From an uncultured Lachnospiraceae bacterium (GTDB lineage: Bacteria > Bacillota > Clostridia > Lachnospirales > Lachnospiraceae), in contig CAJUFL010000012.1 of NCBI GenBank assembly GCA_910585605.1, positions 1 to 64,000 of the forward strand: 64,000 nucleotides of DNA, in the 5' to 3' direction. The notes beneath the pieces are model-generated. The model saw only the letters and a list, made by a program, of their open reading frames with translations. It was not told the DNA's origin and searched no databases. The stretch's first letter is position 1. Each line of letters starts with the position of its first letter. Below, one piece after another: positions 27,266 through 35,167 of this stretch. The translations under genes and the position numbers were made by a program.

Positions 27266-27700
27266 CTAAAAATCTACTAACTCTGTTCCTTCCACAGCTT
27301 TCATTGTATCATAAATTTCCGGAAAATCTCTCTTTAAATGAACCGGTTTAAAATCAAAATTCAAAAAACAATGCGAGCTTTCAGCTTCATTATGGAGAAC
27401 CTTGTAATCCTCTGAATAAATGCGATAACTCATTTTAAATTTAACACCATGAAACTTTTCAACTTTGGGGATAATACAGACTGTTTCCCCAAATCTGACA
27501 GGACTTTTGTAATCACAGCTGACGCTAAGGACAGGAATCATAATGCCTTTTTCCTCCAGCTTATAATAGTCCAGATTAAGCTGCTTTAAAAAATCCATCC
27601 TGCACTCTTCTAAAAAACGAATATAATTTGAATGATGTACGACCTGCATTTTATCCGTTTCATAATAATTAATACTGCGTTTAAAAACCTGATACTCCAT
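27266..27700 (-). CDS. Hotdog-fold acyl-CoA thioesterase (YbgC/4HBT family)
   Basis: This is a 144-residue hotdog protein. YETDKMQVVHHSNYIRFLEECRMDFL matches the 4HBT/YbgC signature, where the aspartate in YxTDxMxVV is catalytic. The rest (SCDYKSPVRFGETVCI, AESSHCFLNF) is typical. It hydrolyses acyl-CoA thioesters, but the chain length is unknown. It is the first gene of the feo operon, an unusual neighbour. The start lies just downstream of AGGAG. Confidence 0.93.
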   Translation of the reverse strand: MEYQVFKRSINYYETDKMQVVHHSNYIRFLEECRMDFLKQLNLDYYKLEEKGIMIPVLSVSCDYKSPVRFGETVCIIPKVEKFHGVKFKMSYRIYSEDYKVLHNEAESSHCFLNFDFKPVHLKRDFPEIYDTMKAVEGTELVDF

Positions 27701-27828
27701 CTTGGTTACTCCTCTCCTTTTTTCGCAATCACCTATATTTCACTATGAAATGGAGCTGCCACACTAAATATACGTGTCATTAGTGCAACAGCCCCATGAT
27801 ATTTATCTTTATACCTTTCAGGCATAAA

Positions 27829-29640
27829 CTAAAATTCCATAATTTCAAAGTCCTCATCGAATTTCATGGTTGCCTGTACATACTCATTTCCTTCTTTGTC
27901 GGTTTTAATGTCTTTATCCTTAGCACTTTCCGAACCCTTTTTCGTATCCTGTTTCTGCTCGGCAAAATCCTTCTTATTCTCTGTCAATACCTTTGTTTTT
28001 TCGGCTTTTTTTCCAACCTTGGACTGAATTGGAATAGAATTTGTCTCCTCTACCGTAACAGCTGCTTCTGTTTTCTCCCTTTCCGCCACTGCCCGGCTGA
28101 TTAATCCGCTATACTTTTTTTCTGTCGTAATGGCTGTTGCCATTTTGGCAATTCTTTCAGACGGAACACTCGCAATCTTCTCTGATTTCTTAAAATGCGG
28201 AATCAGTGGTATCTCTTTTGACTCATTCTCCATTGCCTCGAGTTCCCTGATCGCTTCCTTCACTTCTTTTTGTTGTGAACCGGTTTGCTTTAAATCAGCC
28301 GGTTTGAAATCATCATTATCTTCGTTCTCTTCCGCTGGTTCATCCCCATGTTCTTTGTCTTCCTCAGATTCTTCTTTCTCTGGATACACAGTCTCCTGTT
28401 CTCCGGATTCTTCCGAAGCATCCTCATCCACATACTCGATTTCGTATTCTTCACCGTCCTCTAGTTCATCTTCCTCTACATACACGGTCTCGTATTCTTC
28501 ACCGTCCTCCAACTCATCTTCCTCTACATACACGGTCTCGTATTCTTCGCCCTCTTCCAGCTCATCTTCCTCTACATACTCAATCTCGTATTCTTCGCCT
28601 TCTTCCAGTTCATCCTCCGTCACATATACAATTTCATATTCATCGTCATCCTGCTGCTCCCGGTCTTTGTCCTTATCTGGTACTGTCCCTGTCATCTGGG
28701 GTATTCCCTCCCCTGGGAAAACGGATTTTTCCATACCTGCTGCTGACGAAACTCCACCTGCTAAGGAATCTGCTTTCCCTGCCATCTCCATTGTCCTGGC
28801 AGGTGCAGTCCTTGCACTTCTCAATGCTGCCCCTACACCTTCCTGTTTCATCTTGGTAACGGTTTCCATAAGTGCATCACGTTCTGCCCTCATTTGTGCC
28901 AAAGCCGCTTCTGCCATCTGTGCCTTCTCTTCCGCCAGTCTTGCTTTTTCTTCCTGTTCCTCCTGTAAATCCAGACTCAGCTGTATACTTCCATCATCAT
29001 ACTCATCCGGATTCACTCTGCCCTTCATCCTTGCATTGAAAAGCTCATTAGACAAAAGCTGCCCAATCTCCAAAATCTGCTGGCTTCTATCATCCGTATC
29101 CATCTCCTGAAGACCGTCCATCAATTCTGCCCTGTTAGCGGCAACGGTATTCATCTTTTCCTCTAATGTCTGTAAAATAATCTCATAATCGCTCCGAATA
29201 TTCTGATACATATCGGAAATTAGATTATTTACCTCCGTCAGCATTTCATCTGTATAAATCAGAGAAGCACCATATATCTCATTAGCATTTCCTAAAGCAC
29301 TGCGTTCTTCCTCCGTCAGCATATCATAATCAATCGGAGGCACATTTGTCACCCGCTTATTGACACGCATACGGCTTGCTGTATGCTCTGCCTGAAAGAT
29401 GATCTTCTCTGCTTCTTTCTTTGCCTCGTTGATAATCTTTCCTTTACGGTCATTTACTTCGTGATAAGTCTTTAACTCAATCTCCATCTGAGATGCCAGC
29501 TCTGTCAAAAGGGACTGCACCTCATCTTTATAAATTGTCACCTTTCCAGATGCTAACGGCACTGGTGAAGCGTTATTAATAATCGCCTGTAACCGGTCTA
29601 TAATTTCTTTGGTTCTACTCTTTTCAGCAATGGTCGCCAT
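27829..29640 (-). CDS. Coiled-coil acidic-repeat protein of unknown function
   Basis: This is a 603-residue cytosolic protein without a signal peptide. Residues 1-210 are helical (TYHEVNDRKGKIINEAKKEAEKIIFQAEH) and look like Lachnospiraceae proteins labelled vacuolar-ATPase subunit H-like or DivIVA-like. Residues 240-265 are a coiled coil. A run of about five 16-residue acidic repeats then follows with the pattern EYETVYVEEDELEDGE, spanning DNA 28425-28645. The C-terminus is lysine/glutamate rich. AGGAGG is at 8 nt. No membrane segment or catalytic motif is visible. It may be a scaffold at the cell pole or membrane, but that is a guess. Confidence 0.7.
   Translation of the reverse strand: MATIAEKSRTKEIIDRLQAIINNASPVPLASGKVTIYKDEVQSLLTELASQMEIELKTYHEVNDRKGKIINEAKKEAEKIIFQAEHTASRMRVNKRVTNVPPIDYDMLTEEERSALGNANEIYGASLIYTDEMLTEVNNLISDMYQNIRSDYEIILQTLEEKMNTVAANRAELMDGLQEMDTDDRSQQILEIGQLLSNELFNARMKGRVNPDEYDDGSIQLSLDLQEEQEEKARLAEEKAQMAEAALAQMRAERDALMETVTKMKQEGVGAALRSARTAPARTMEMAGKADSLAGGVSSAAGMEKSVFPGEGIPQMTGTVPDKDKDREQQDDDEYEIVYVTEDELEEGEEYEIEYVEEDELEEGEEYETVYVEEDELEDGEEYETVYVEEDELEDGEEYEIEYVDEDASEESGEQETVYPEKEESEEDKEHGDEPAEENEDNDDFKPADLKQTGSQQKEVKEAIRELEAMENESKEIPLIPHFKKSEKIASVPSERIAKMATAITTEKKYSGLISRAVAEREKTEAAVTVEETNSIPIQSKVGKKAEKTKVLTENKKDFAEQKQDTKKGSESAKDKDIKTDKEGNEYVQATMKFDEDFEIMEF
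28425..28645 (-). repeat. 48-bp in-frame tandem repeat
   Basis: Four to five units of about 48 bp, encoding 16 residues each and differing by single bases, lie inside the acidic coiled-coil gene. The repeats stay in frame, so copy number can vary without loss of the protein. Confidence 0.8.
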
Positions 29641-29974
29641 TGTACATTCCTCCTGCTCTTCCTTTGTACAAAGTCATTGTTTCACCCAGTGTATGGAGCA
29701 AATCTGGCATATTATTCCGTTCATGATACACAAAATTTCCATAACTGGATAGATTATAACAAAATTATTACATTTCCGCAATTTTTTTGTAATATTATTT
29801 CTTTTTTCTTAATGTTTATAATCCTGCATATTCCTTCCATTTTTGCATATTATATAATTGATGTTGTTTTAATCTAATCATTAAACAATTTTATCAGCTT
29901 ATATTTATAGAGAATGCCAAAGCTGAAAATATTTTGCAGCTGCCAATTATATCCACAGCAGAAAGGAGTTTATT
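29641..29974. other. Divergent promoter region before sodA
   Basis: This AT-rich stretch separates the acidic-repeat gene from sodA. I find no PerR or Fur box of convincing form and no gene. The AGAAAGGAG ribosome site of sodA ends it. Confidence 0.45.
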
Positions 29975-30607
29975 ATGCAATATCCATTTGAAGCAGAACC
30001 TTTACCATACGAGTACAACGCACTGGAGCCTTATCTTGACGAGGAAATTCTGCATTTCCACCATGATAAGCATTATGTGACCTATGTCAACAAATTAAAT
30101 GAAATACTTAAGAACTACCCGAATCTTCAGAATATGACCTTGGAGGAACTTTTAATCAACACAGATGAACTCCCAAATGAAGCAAAAACAGCAATTAAGA
30201 ATAATGCCGGCGGTGTATATAATCATGAATTGTACTTTGCCTGTATGAATTCTGCCGACTGCGAGCTCCCAACTGACAAGCTGGCTCTTGCCATCAATTC
30301 TGCATTCGGTTCTATTGACCAGTTCCGTGCAGAGCTTACTGCCGCCGCAGTAGGACAGTTTGGTTCCGGTTATGCATGGCTGATTTTAAGCAATGGAAAA
30401 CTGGAAATCATTGCCACTCCTAATCAGGACACACCGATTTCCCTTACGGTTACACCCCTTTTATGCATTGATGTATGGGAACACGCTTACTATCTGCAAT
30501 ACCAGAACCGCAGACCAGACTATGTAGACAACTGGTTTAACCTGATCAACTGGGACTTCGTAGGAGCACGATACATGTCCCTAGTCTCCAAATCATCTGT
30601 TTCCTAA
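29975..30607 (+). CDS. sodA: Fe/Mn superoxide dismutase
   Basis: This is a 210-residue superoxide dismutase. The metal ligands are His in LHFHHDKHYVTYV, His in NNAGGVYNHELYF, and Asp and His in DVWEHAYYLQYQNRRPDYVDNW. NNAGGVYNH replaces the more common NNAAQVWNH, which suggests the anaerobe-type subgroup. Activity is disproportionation of superoxide, cytosolic. AGAAAGGAG precedes the ATG. The TAA stop codon is the first base set of structured element copy A. Confidence 0.96.
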   Translation: MQYPFEAEPLPYEYNALEPYLDEEILHFHHDKHYVTYVNKLNEILKNYPNLQNMTLEELLINTDELPNEAKTAIKNNAGGVYNHELYFACMNSADCELPTDKLALAINSAFGSIDQFRAELTAAAVGQFGSGYAWLILSNGKLEIIATPNQDTPISLTVTPLLCIDVWEHAYYLQYQNRRPDYVDNWFNLINWDFVGARYMSLVSKSSVS

Positions 30608-30878
30608 ATTCTTGTTTTTCGTACTAGAGGACGCTTTCAACATGAGGGGTTGGTGGAGTCCGCTGTGGGGAAATACCCTGCTGTTCTCGTCCGTCCCCGC
30701 TTTCGCTCCTTCGCACACATAGCGGTACTAAACTCTTGTATGTCTGCGACATCCAATCGTTAAGTACCGATGGGTGCGAAAGTCCTACCGAGAAACAGCA
30801 GGGTATTTCCCCACAGCTTATACTCTTCAAAGGCTCATGTTGAAAGCTGTTTCTTGACAGAATCAACACAAGAATTTA
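30605..30878 (+). repeat. Structured ~275-nt element, copy A
   Basis: The element starts at the sodA stop codon with TAAATTCTTG (30605-30614) and ends with CAAGAATTTA (30869-30878), a perfect 10-bp terminal inverted repeat. It folds into nested stems: GCTTTCAACATGAG/CTCATGTTGAAAGC (14 bp), a second stem of about 28 bp beginning GCTGTGGGGAAATACC, a CTTTCGC-type stem, and a CGGTACT/AGTACCG inner stem. Copy B has the same order of stems with different bases. I do not recognise the family and see no protein in it. Confidence 0.85.
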
Positions 30879-31024
30879 TACGCCTCCGGCGGGGCAGGGG
30901 ATATTTGTTCCAAGTGACAGGCAATCTCTTATCATATATTGCCTTCTTATCGGATGGTAATAAATAATATTTAAAGTCCAATAACTAACCGGTCACATAG
31001 TACCAGCGTGCCGCCCGCAGGGCA
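30879..31024. other. Gap between two structured elements
   Basis: This 146-bp gap contains a CGCCTCCGGCGGGG hairpin and a GCCGCCCGCAGGGC hairpin near 31008. It has no gene and separates element copies that belong to convergent genes. Confidence 0.5.
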
Positions 31025-31300
31025 GAAATTCTTGTTCATTCTACCAGGAAACAGCTTCCATGGCGACTTTATTGTATCAATGAACAGCAGGAATCTATGG
31101 ATATAGGGTTCTTAAGAAAGACCTTGTGGAAACGTCGGTACTTAGAGGGTAGCCTGCTTGCAGGATAGCCTCTTATGTACCGTTACGTTGGAATATTGAG
31201 TGCAAACGCGTCTTTCGTAGAACCCTATATCCATAGATTTCTGCGTCCGTCACCAACTCGCCATGGAAGCGTCTCCCCTAGTATGATAAACAAGAATTTT
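31025..31300 (-). repeat. Structured ~275-nt element, copy B
   Basis: This element follows hydF on the reverse strand. It is bounded by AAATTCTTGTT (31026-31036) and AACAAGAATTT (31289-31299). Stems include GCTTCCATGGCGA/TCGCCATGGAAGC, a 25-bp stem around CTATGGATATAGGG, an AAAGAC stem and an inner CGGTAC/GTACCG stem topped by CCTG-CTTG-CAGG. The 3' end resembles copy A around AAGCTGTTTCYTG, while the stem sequences differ from copy A and are shared with copy C. Confidence 0.85.
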
Positions 31301-31301
31301 T

Positions 31302-32537
31302 TTAAAAAACTTTGCAAAGGTTGGGCAGTATTTCCACACTTCTTTTTAAAATTCCATTCATATGTGCAATAGCAATCCCATAATTTGTAAAAGGTACTTT
31401 CTGATCCTTTGCACACTTCATGCGATAACGGACTTCCCTTTCATTTAACATGCAGCCACCACAATGCAGGATAAGTCTGTATTCCGATAAATCCTCGGGA
31501 AACTCCGTTCCTGAACAAAATCTAAACTCCGGTTCTTTTCCTGTATATTCCCGAATCCATTTTGGAAGTTTAACAGTACCGATATCTTCACATTGTCTGT
31601 GGTGGGTACACCCTTCCGCAATCAATATTTTATCTTTATCCTGTATGGAATCTAATGCCAGAACTCCCTTTACAGCAGTATCTAAAAAGCCTTTTTTCCG
31701 TGCCATTAATATGGAAAACGAAGTCAGATAAACATTTTCCGGGACAACTGCTGCTGCCTTTCTAAATACCTGGCTGTCCGTAATTACCATATCCGGCTTA
31801 ATCTCCAGCTTATCAAGGGCTTCTTTCAGTTCCGTATCCTTTGTGACAACAGATACCGCTCCTGCCTCTAAAATATCCCTTATCACCTGCTGCTGCGGCA
31901 AAATCAATCTTCCCTTTGGTGCTGCTGAGTCAATGGGAACCACTAAAACAACAATGTCCATTGGGTGAAGCAGATCTCCCACTATTTTAGAATCATATTC
32001 TCCTGCCTTCACAAAATGAGCAAGCTTTTCCTTTAACGCATGAATACCCTCTTTTGTAGAAGCACTGACTGCTATCCCGCCAAGACAAATATCCTGCCTT
32101 TTTTCTGCCCCAACGTAACTTTTTATATTCAACCCATCCTCTGTCAGATCCACTTTATTGTACACCGACAAATACGGAACCTGTTTTTCTTCAAAGAGAG
32201 CGATCATTTCTTTTTCTATCTCTGTGATTCCTTCCACACTGTCAATAACCAAGATTGCGAGATCTGTTTTATTTAAAACCTGCTTTGTCTTCCTGACCCG
32301 AAGTTCACCTAAACTGCCCTCGTCATCTATTCCCGGTGTATCTATCACCAGAACCGGACCTAGCGGCAGCAATTCCATAGCCTTATATACCGGATCTGTT
32401 GTAGTTCCCTTCGTTTCTGAAACCACTGCAAGCTCCTGTCCGGTTACCGCATTAACGAGACTGGATTTTCCAGCATTTGTCCGCCCAAAAAAACCAATAT
32501 GTATCCTATCCCCTGATGGTGTATGATTCAAACTCAT
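31302..32537 (-). CDS. hydF: [FeFe]-hydrogenase H-cluster maturation GTPase HydF
   Basis: This is a 411-residue scaffold for the 2Fe subcluster of [FeFe]-hydrogenase. The N-terminal GTPase has G1 GFFGRTNAGKSSL (about 15-27), a KGTTTDP switch, and DTPGIDDEG. The C-terminal iron-sulfur domain has CTHHRQC (about 310) and HCGGC (about 362), the HydF ligand pattern. AGGAGG precedes the ATG. hydE and hydG are not in the window. It shows the organism makes H2 by an [FeFe] enzyme. Its stop is just before element copy B. Confidence 0.96.
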   Translation of the reverse strand: MSLNHTPSGDRIHIGFFGRTNAGKSSLVNAVTGQELAVVSETKGTTTDPVYKAMELLPLGPVLVIDTPGIDDEGSLGELRVRKTKQVLNKTDLAILVIDSVEGITEIEKEMIALFEEKQVPYLSVYNKVDLTEDGLNIKSYVGAEKRQDICLGGIAVSASTKEGIHALKEKLAHFVKAGEYDSKIVGDLLHPMDIVVLVVPIDSAAPKGRLILPQQQVIRDILEAGAVSVVTKDTELKEALDKLEIKPDMVITDSQVFRKAAAVVPENVYLTSFSILMARKKGFLDTAVKGVLALDSIQDKDKILIAEGCTHHRQCEDIGTVKLPKWIREYTGKEPEFRFCSGTEFPEDLSEYRLILHCGGCMLNEREVRYRMKCAKDQKVPFTNYGIAIAHMNGILKRSVEILPNLCKVF

Positions 32538-32804
32538 GTCATTTCCTCCTCTGCTGCATCATTTAATATATGATATAAATTGCAGTACAAATATATTTTA
32601 CATTATAAAAGAAACAGGGTCAAATAACTCTGAATTCAGGGGATTTGGAATATTTTTAATGAATCTTAATAAATTATTTATCTTTTATGAGCCATTTCAT
32701 GTTATACTATATAGAATAAATAGGTTTTTTACTATGTCATAATGAATGTACAATGTTTGTTGTATGTTAATTTCAAATTTACTATAACAGATAGGTGGGA
32801 TAAG

Positions 32805-33944
32805 ATGGACGAATATGGAAATGAAGAATTAACCGAAGCAGAATTGGAAGATATCCGAAGACAACGTGCCGCTGCAAGAAGGCGGAAGCTGGCAGCCAGA
32901 GAACGGAGACGCAAAAAAAGAATCCGCCAAGCTATTGTCAGATGCAGTATTCTGCTCCTGGTTGTTATCTTATTGATTACTGGAATTGTTAAAATGATCT
33001 CTGGTATCTGGAAACATTTTCACAAGGATAAATCTCCAGACAAAAAAACAGAGCAAATGACGGATAGCACCACAGAAGAGGTTACCACGGAAGAGGTTAA
33101 AGCAGAAATTGATGAAGCCATTGTGGCAAAGGAGCTTCCTGCTGACCGGGAAGCAGCATTGGCATTATTGCAGACACAGGGCGAAACTGATCCTGACATA
33201 AAGGCAATATGCGACAATGCAGCTGTATACTCTGATAAAATATTACAGTGCCTGGCGATTAATTCCGAGATGAAGCAGTTTGTAATAGATTACCCTGCCA
33301 AGATCAGTATCGTATTTGATGGGAATTTCAGTGTAGATGTGCCGGAAGATGAAATTCCGCTCTTTTTACAGTTTGATGAAAAATGGGGATATGCAGATTA
33401 CGGGAATAATATCATCGGCATTAACGGTTGTGGACCAACCTGTCTGTCCATGGCATATGTCTACTTAAAAAAAGATGGTAACATGAATCCTATCAAGGTC
33501 GCAGACTTCAGCGTGGCCAACGGACATTTAAATGAAAATGGAGATACCAACTGGACATTAATGACTGATGGTGCTGTGGCTCTCGGACTTACCTCTGAAG
33601 AAATCACCCTTAGTAAAGAATCCATTCTTTCCTCACTGGAAAACGGTAAAGTAGTCATCTGCTCCATGTCACCAGGTGATTTTACCCGTAATGGGCATTT
33701 TATACTGATTCGGGAATATAAAGACGGACTTTTCTATGTAAATGATCCCAATAGCGAAGCCAGAAGCCAGGTTGGCTGGGATTACAACCGGTTGAGCGAA
33801 CAGATTTCCAATATGTGGGAGATAGGTGCCGGAAGCGACACTTCCAGCCAGCCAGACAATCCTGATTCTGACTCCAGCGAACAGACAACCCAAGCTGATA
33901 CTCAGGAGGACACTCAGACCAGCAGTGAAACAGACGGTCAATAA
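32805..33944 (+). CDS. Membrane-anchored C39-like cysteine peptidase
   Basis: This is a 379-residue protein with a highly basic N-terminal tail (RRQRAAARRRKLAARERRRK), one membrane helix (about 45-65), and an extracellular linker rich in T and E. The C39-like domain (about 180-330) has NGCGPTCLSMAYVYL (catalytic Cys), GHFILIREY (catalytic His) and NDPNS (third residue). The C-terminus is a D/S/T/Q-rich tail. AGGTGG is 4-5 nt before the chosen ATG (32805); the upstream frame has no ribosome site. It is probably a surface peptidase. Substrate unknown. Confidence 0.86.
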   Translation: MDEYGNEELTEAELEDIRRQRAAARRRKLAARERRRKKRIRQAIVRCSILLLVVILLITGIVKMISGIWKHFHKDKSPDKKTEQMTDSTTEEVTTEEVKAEIDEAIVAKELPADREAALALLQTQGETDPDIKAICDNAAVYSDKILQCLAINSEMKQFVIDYPAKISIVFDGNFSVDVPEDEIPLFLQFDEKWGYADYGNNIIGINGCGPTCLSMAYVYLKKDGNMNPIKVADFSVANGHLNENGDTNWTLMTDGAVALGLTSEEITLSKESILSSLENGKVVICSMSPGDFTRNGHFILIREYKDGLFYVNDPNSEARSQVGWDYNRLSEQISNMWEIGAGSDTSSQPDNPDSDSSEQTTQADTQEDTQTSSETDGQ

Positions 33945-34020
33945 TCCTTACGGCAGGATATTCTTACACTAACTATAACACGAATAGTCCGAAAATGACT
34001 ATTCTATACTATAATAACAG

Positions 34021-34069
34021 CGGGCGGTCATACCCTGAAAAAATCTTTCGTATGACCGCCCTTATTTTA
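34021..34069. terminator. Bidirectional terminator between the C39 peptidase gene and mntP
   Basis: GGGCGGTCATAC pairs with GTATGACCGCCC around a 16-nt loop, followed by TTATTTT. It serves convergent genes. Confidence 0.92.
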
Positions 34070-34121
34070 GCAATGGCAGACAAAAATACAATGTCCCGCC
34101 TGATTCATGCTTTGTATTGTT

Positions 34122-34715
34122 TTAAGGCAGAAACCCAAAATGCTCCAGAAGAATTTTACAAGCTAATAAGACAAGAATCACTCCGCCCGCACACTCTGCC
34201 TTATTTTTATATTTTGTTCCAAAAATATTTCCAATATGAACACCCGCCACTGCAATAACAAAAGTTGTGGCTGCAATCATGATACAAGCCCACAATGTAT
34301 TTATAAATCTATCTGCATCCCTGCATATAGATACCGGCACACAGGCAAAGGTAATTCCTACCGCCAGTGCATCAATGCTGGTTGCCACCGCAAGCAGAAA
34401 CATTTCTTTTATTTTTAGAGTATCCGTTTCCTCCTCTTCTTCACCGGACACTGCCTCCTTGATCATATCCCCACCGATACATATAAGCAATATAAAAGCA
34501 ATCCACGGAGCAATCGCATTAATATAAGTTTTAAATTGTATTCCCAGCATATAGCCGATAAAAGGCATCAAACCCTGAAATCCACCAAACCACAGTCCTA
34601 CTATCATGCATTTTCCCACTGTCGCTTTTTGCATGGCAAGTCCTTTACAGACTGATACCGCAAATGCATCCATAGACAAACCAACTGCTAATAATAACAA
34701 TGTTGCAATATCCAT
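34122..34715 (-). CDS. mntP: Manganese efflux pump MntP
   Basis: This is a 197-residue six-helix Mn2+ exporter. The N-terminal helix LLLAVGLSMDAFAVSVCKGLAM and the internal repeat LLAVATSIDALAVGITFA with their conserved Asp residues are the MntP signature. The acidic linker SGEEEEETD is between the halves. AAGGAG precedes the ATG. A probable Mn2+-sensing riboswitch with its own terminator lies directly upstream, so expression rises with manganese. Confidence 0.96.
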   Translation of the reverse strand: MDIATLLLLAVGLSMDAFAVSVCKGLAMQKATVGKCMIVGLWFGGFQGLMPFIGYMLGIQFKTYINAIAPWIAFILLICIGGDMIKEAVSGEEEEETDTLKIKEMFLLAVATSIDALAVGITFACVPVSICRDADRFINTLWACIMIAATTFVIAVAGVHIGNIFGTKYKNKAECAGGVILVLLACKILLEHFGFLP

Positions 34716-34764
34716 CGTTCTTTTCTCCTTTGCTTCATAAAATCATAGCCCGCCCAAAAATATA

Positions 34765-34900
34765 GAAAGAAAAAAAGACATATGTATAGCATAAAGCTAC
34801 ACACAAGTCTCATCAATTAAGACAAACCAGATTCTAACAAATCAGTATGTTGGCTTGCCGCACATCCTTTACTTCCCCTGTGCCGACTACTCCCTTATAT
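34765..34900 (-). promoter_or_regulatory. Probable yybP-ykoY (Mn2+) riboswitch with terminator
   Basis: On the reverse strand the leader begins AAGGGAGTAG at about 34896 and continues through a GTGCGGCAAGCC arm. It ends in a hairpin (34776-34810, AGAC-TGTGTGTAGC with GCTATACATATGTCT) followed by a long T-run. The GGGAGTAG opening and this order match yybP-ykoY riboswitches, and mntP is their classical target. A TTGACA hexamer lies at 34933-34938; the nearest -10 (TAGAAT) is 19 bp away. Not folded by computation. Confidence 0.75.
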
Positions 34901-34940
34901 GTTTACATTATTCTACTGTATAGACTGATATGTGTCAACT

Positions 34941-35167
34941 GTTTTATTTCTCTTCCTAAAGCATCCCCAGCAATCTAAACTCTATGACAATAAATTCATC
35001 TCCTACATAATTCTCTTTCGTGCGCAGGGAAATATGTCCCCTTATCTTTCATATCTGATATTTTTATTTCCTCCTGCAAAAAATAATTATCATACCTTGA
35101 TTATCTTGACAAAAAGCAAGAAAAAGCCTGCAACACTCGTTATATTACCTTCAATTGAAAAATATTA
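34941..35167. other. AT-rich gap, no gene seen
   Basis: This gap lies between the mntP promoter and the end of the metallopeptidase gene. The region near 35100-35140 could fold a GCAGGCTTTTTCTTGC hairpin with a T-run, ending the reverse-strand transcript from the metallopeptidase gene. The forward frame at 34932-35255 has no ribosome site. Confidence 0.45.

Noticed and set aside
28130..29110. Forward 326-codon serine-rich frame
   Set aside because: It is opposite the acidic-repeat gene; serine/tyrosine richness is the complement of Glu/Asp codons.
30605..31300. Elements A and B as IS remnants
   Set aside because: No transposase frame or fragment is present, no clear target duplication, and the conserved folded structure with changed stems is unlike simple IS ends. 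A MITE origin cannot be excluded.
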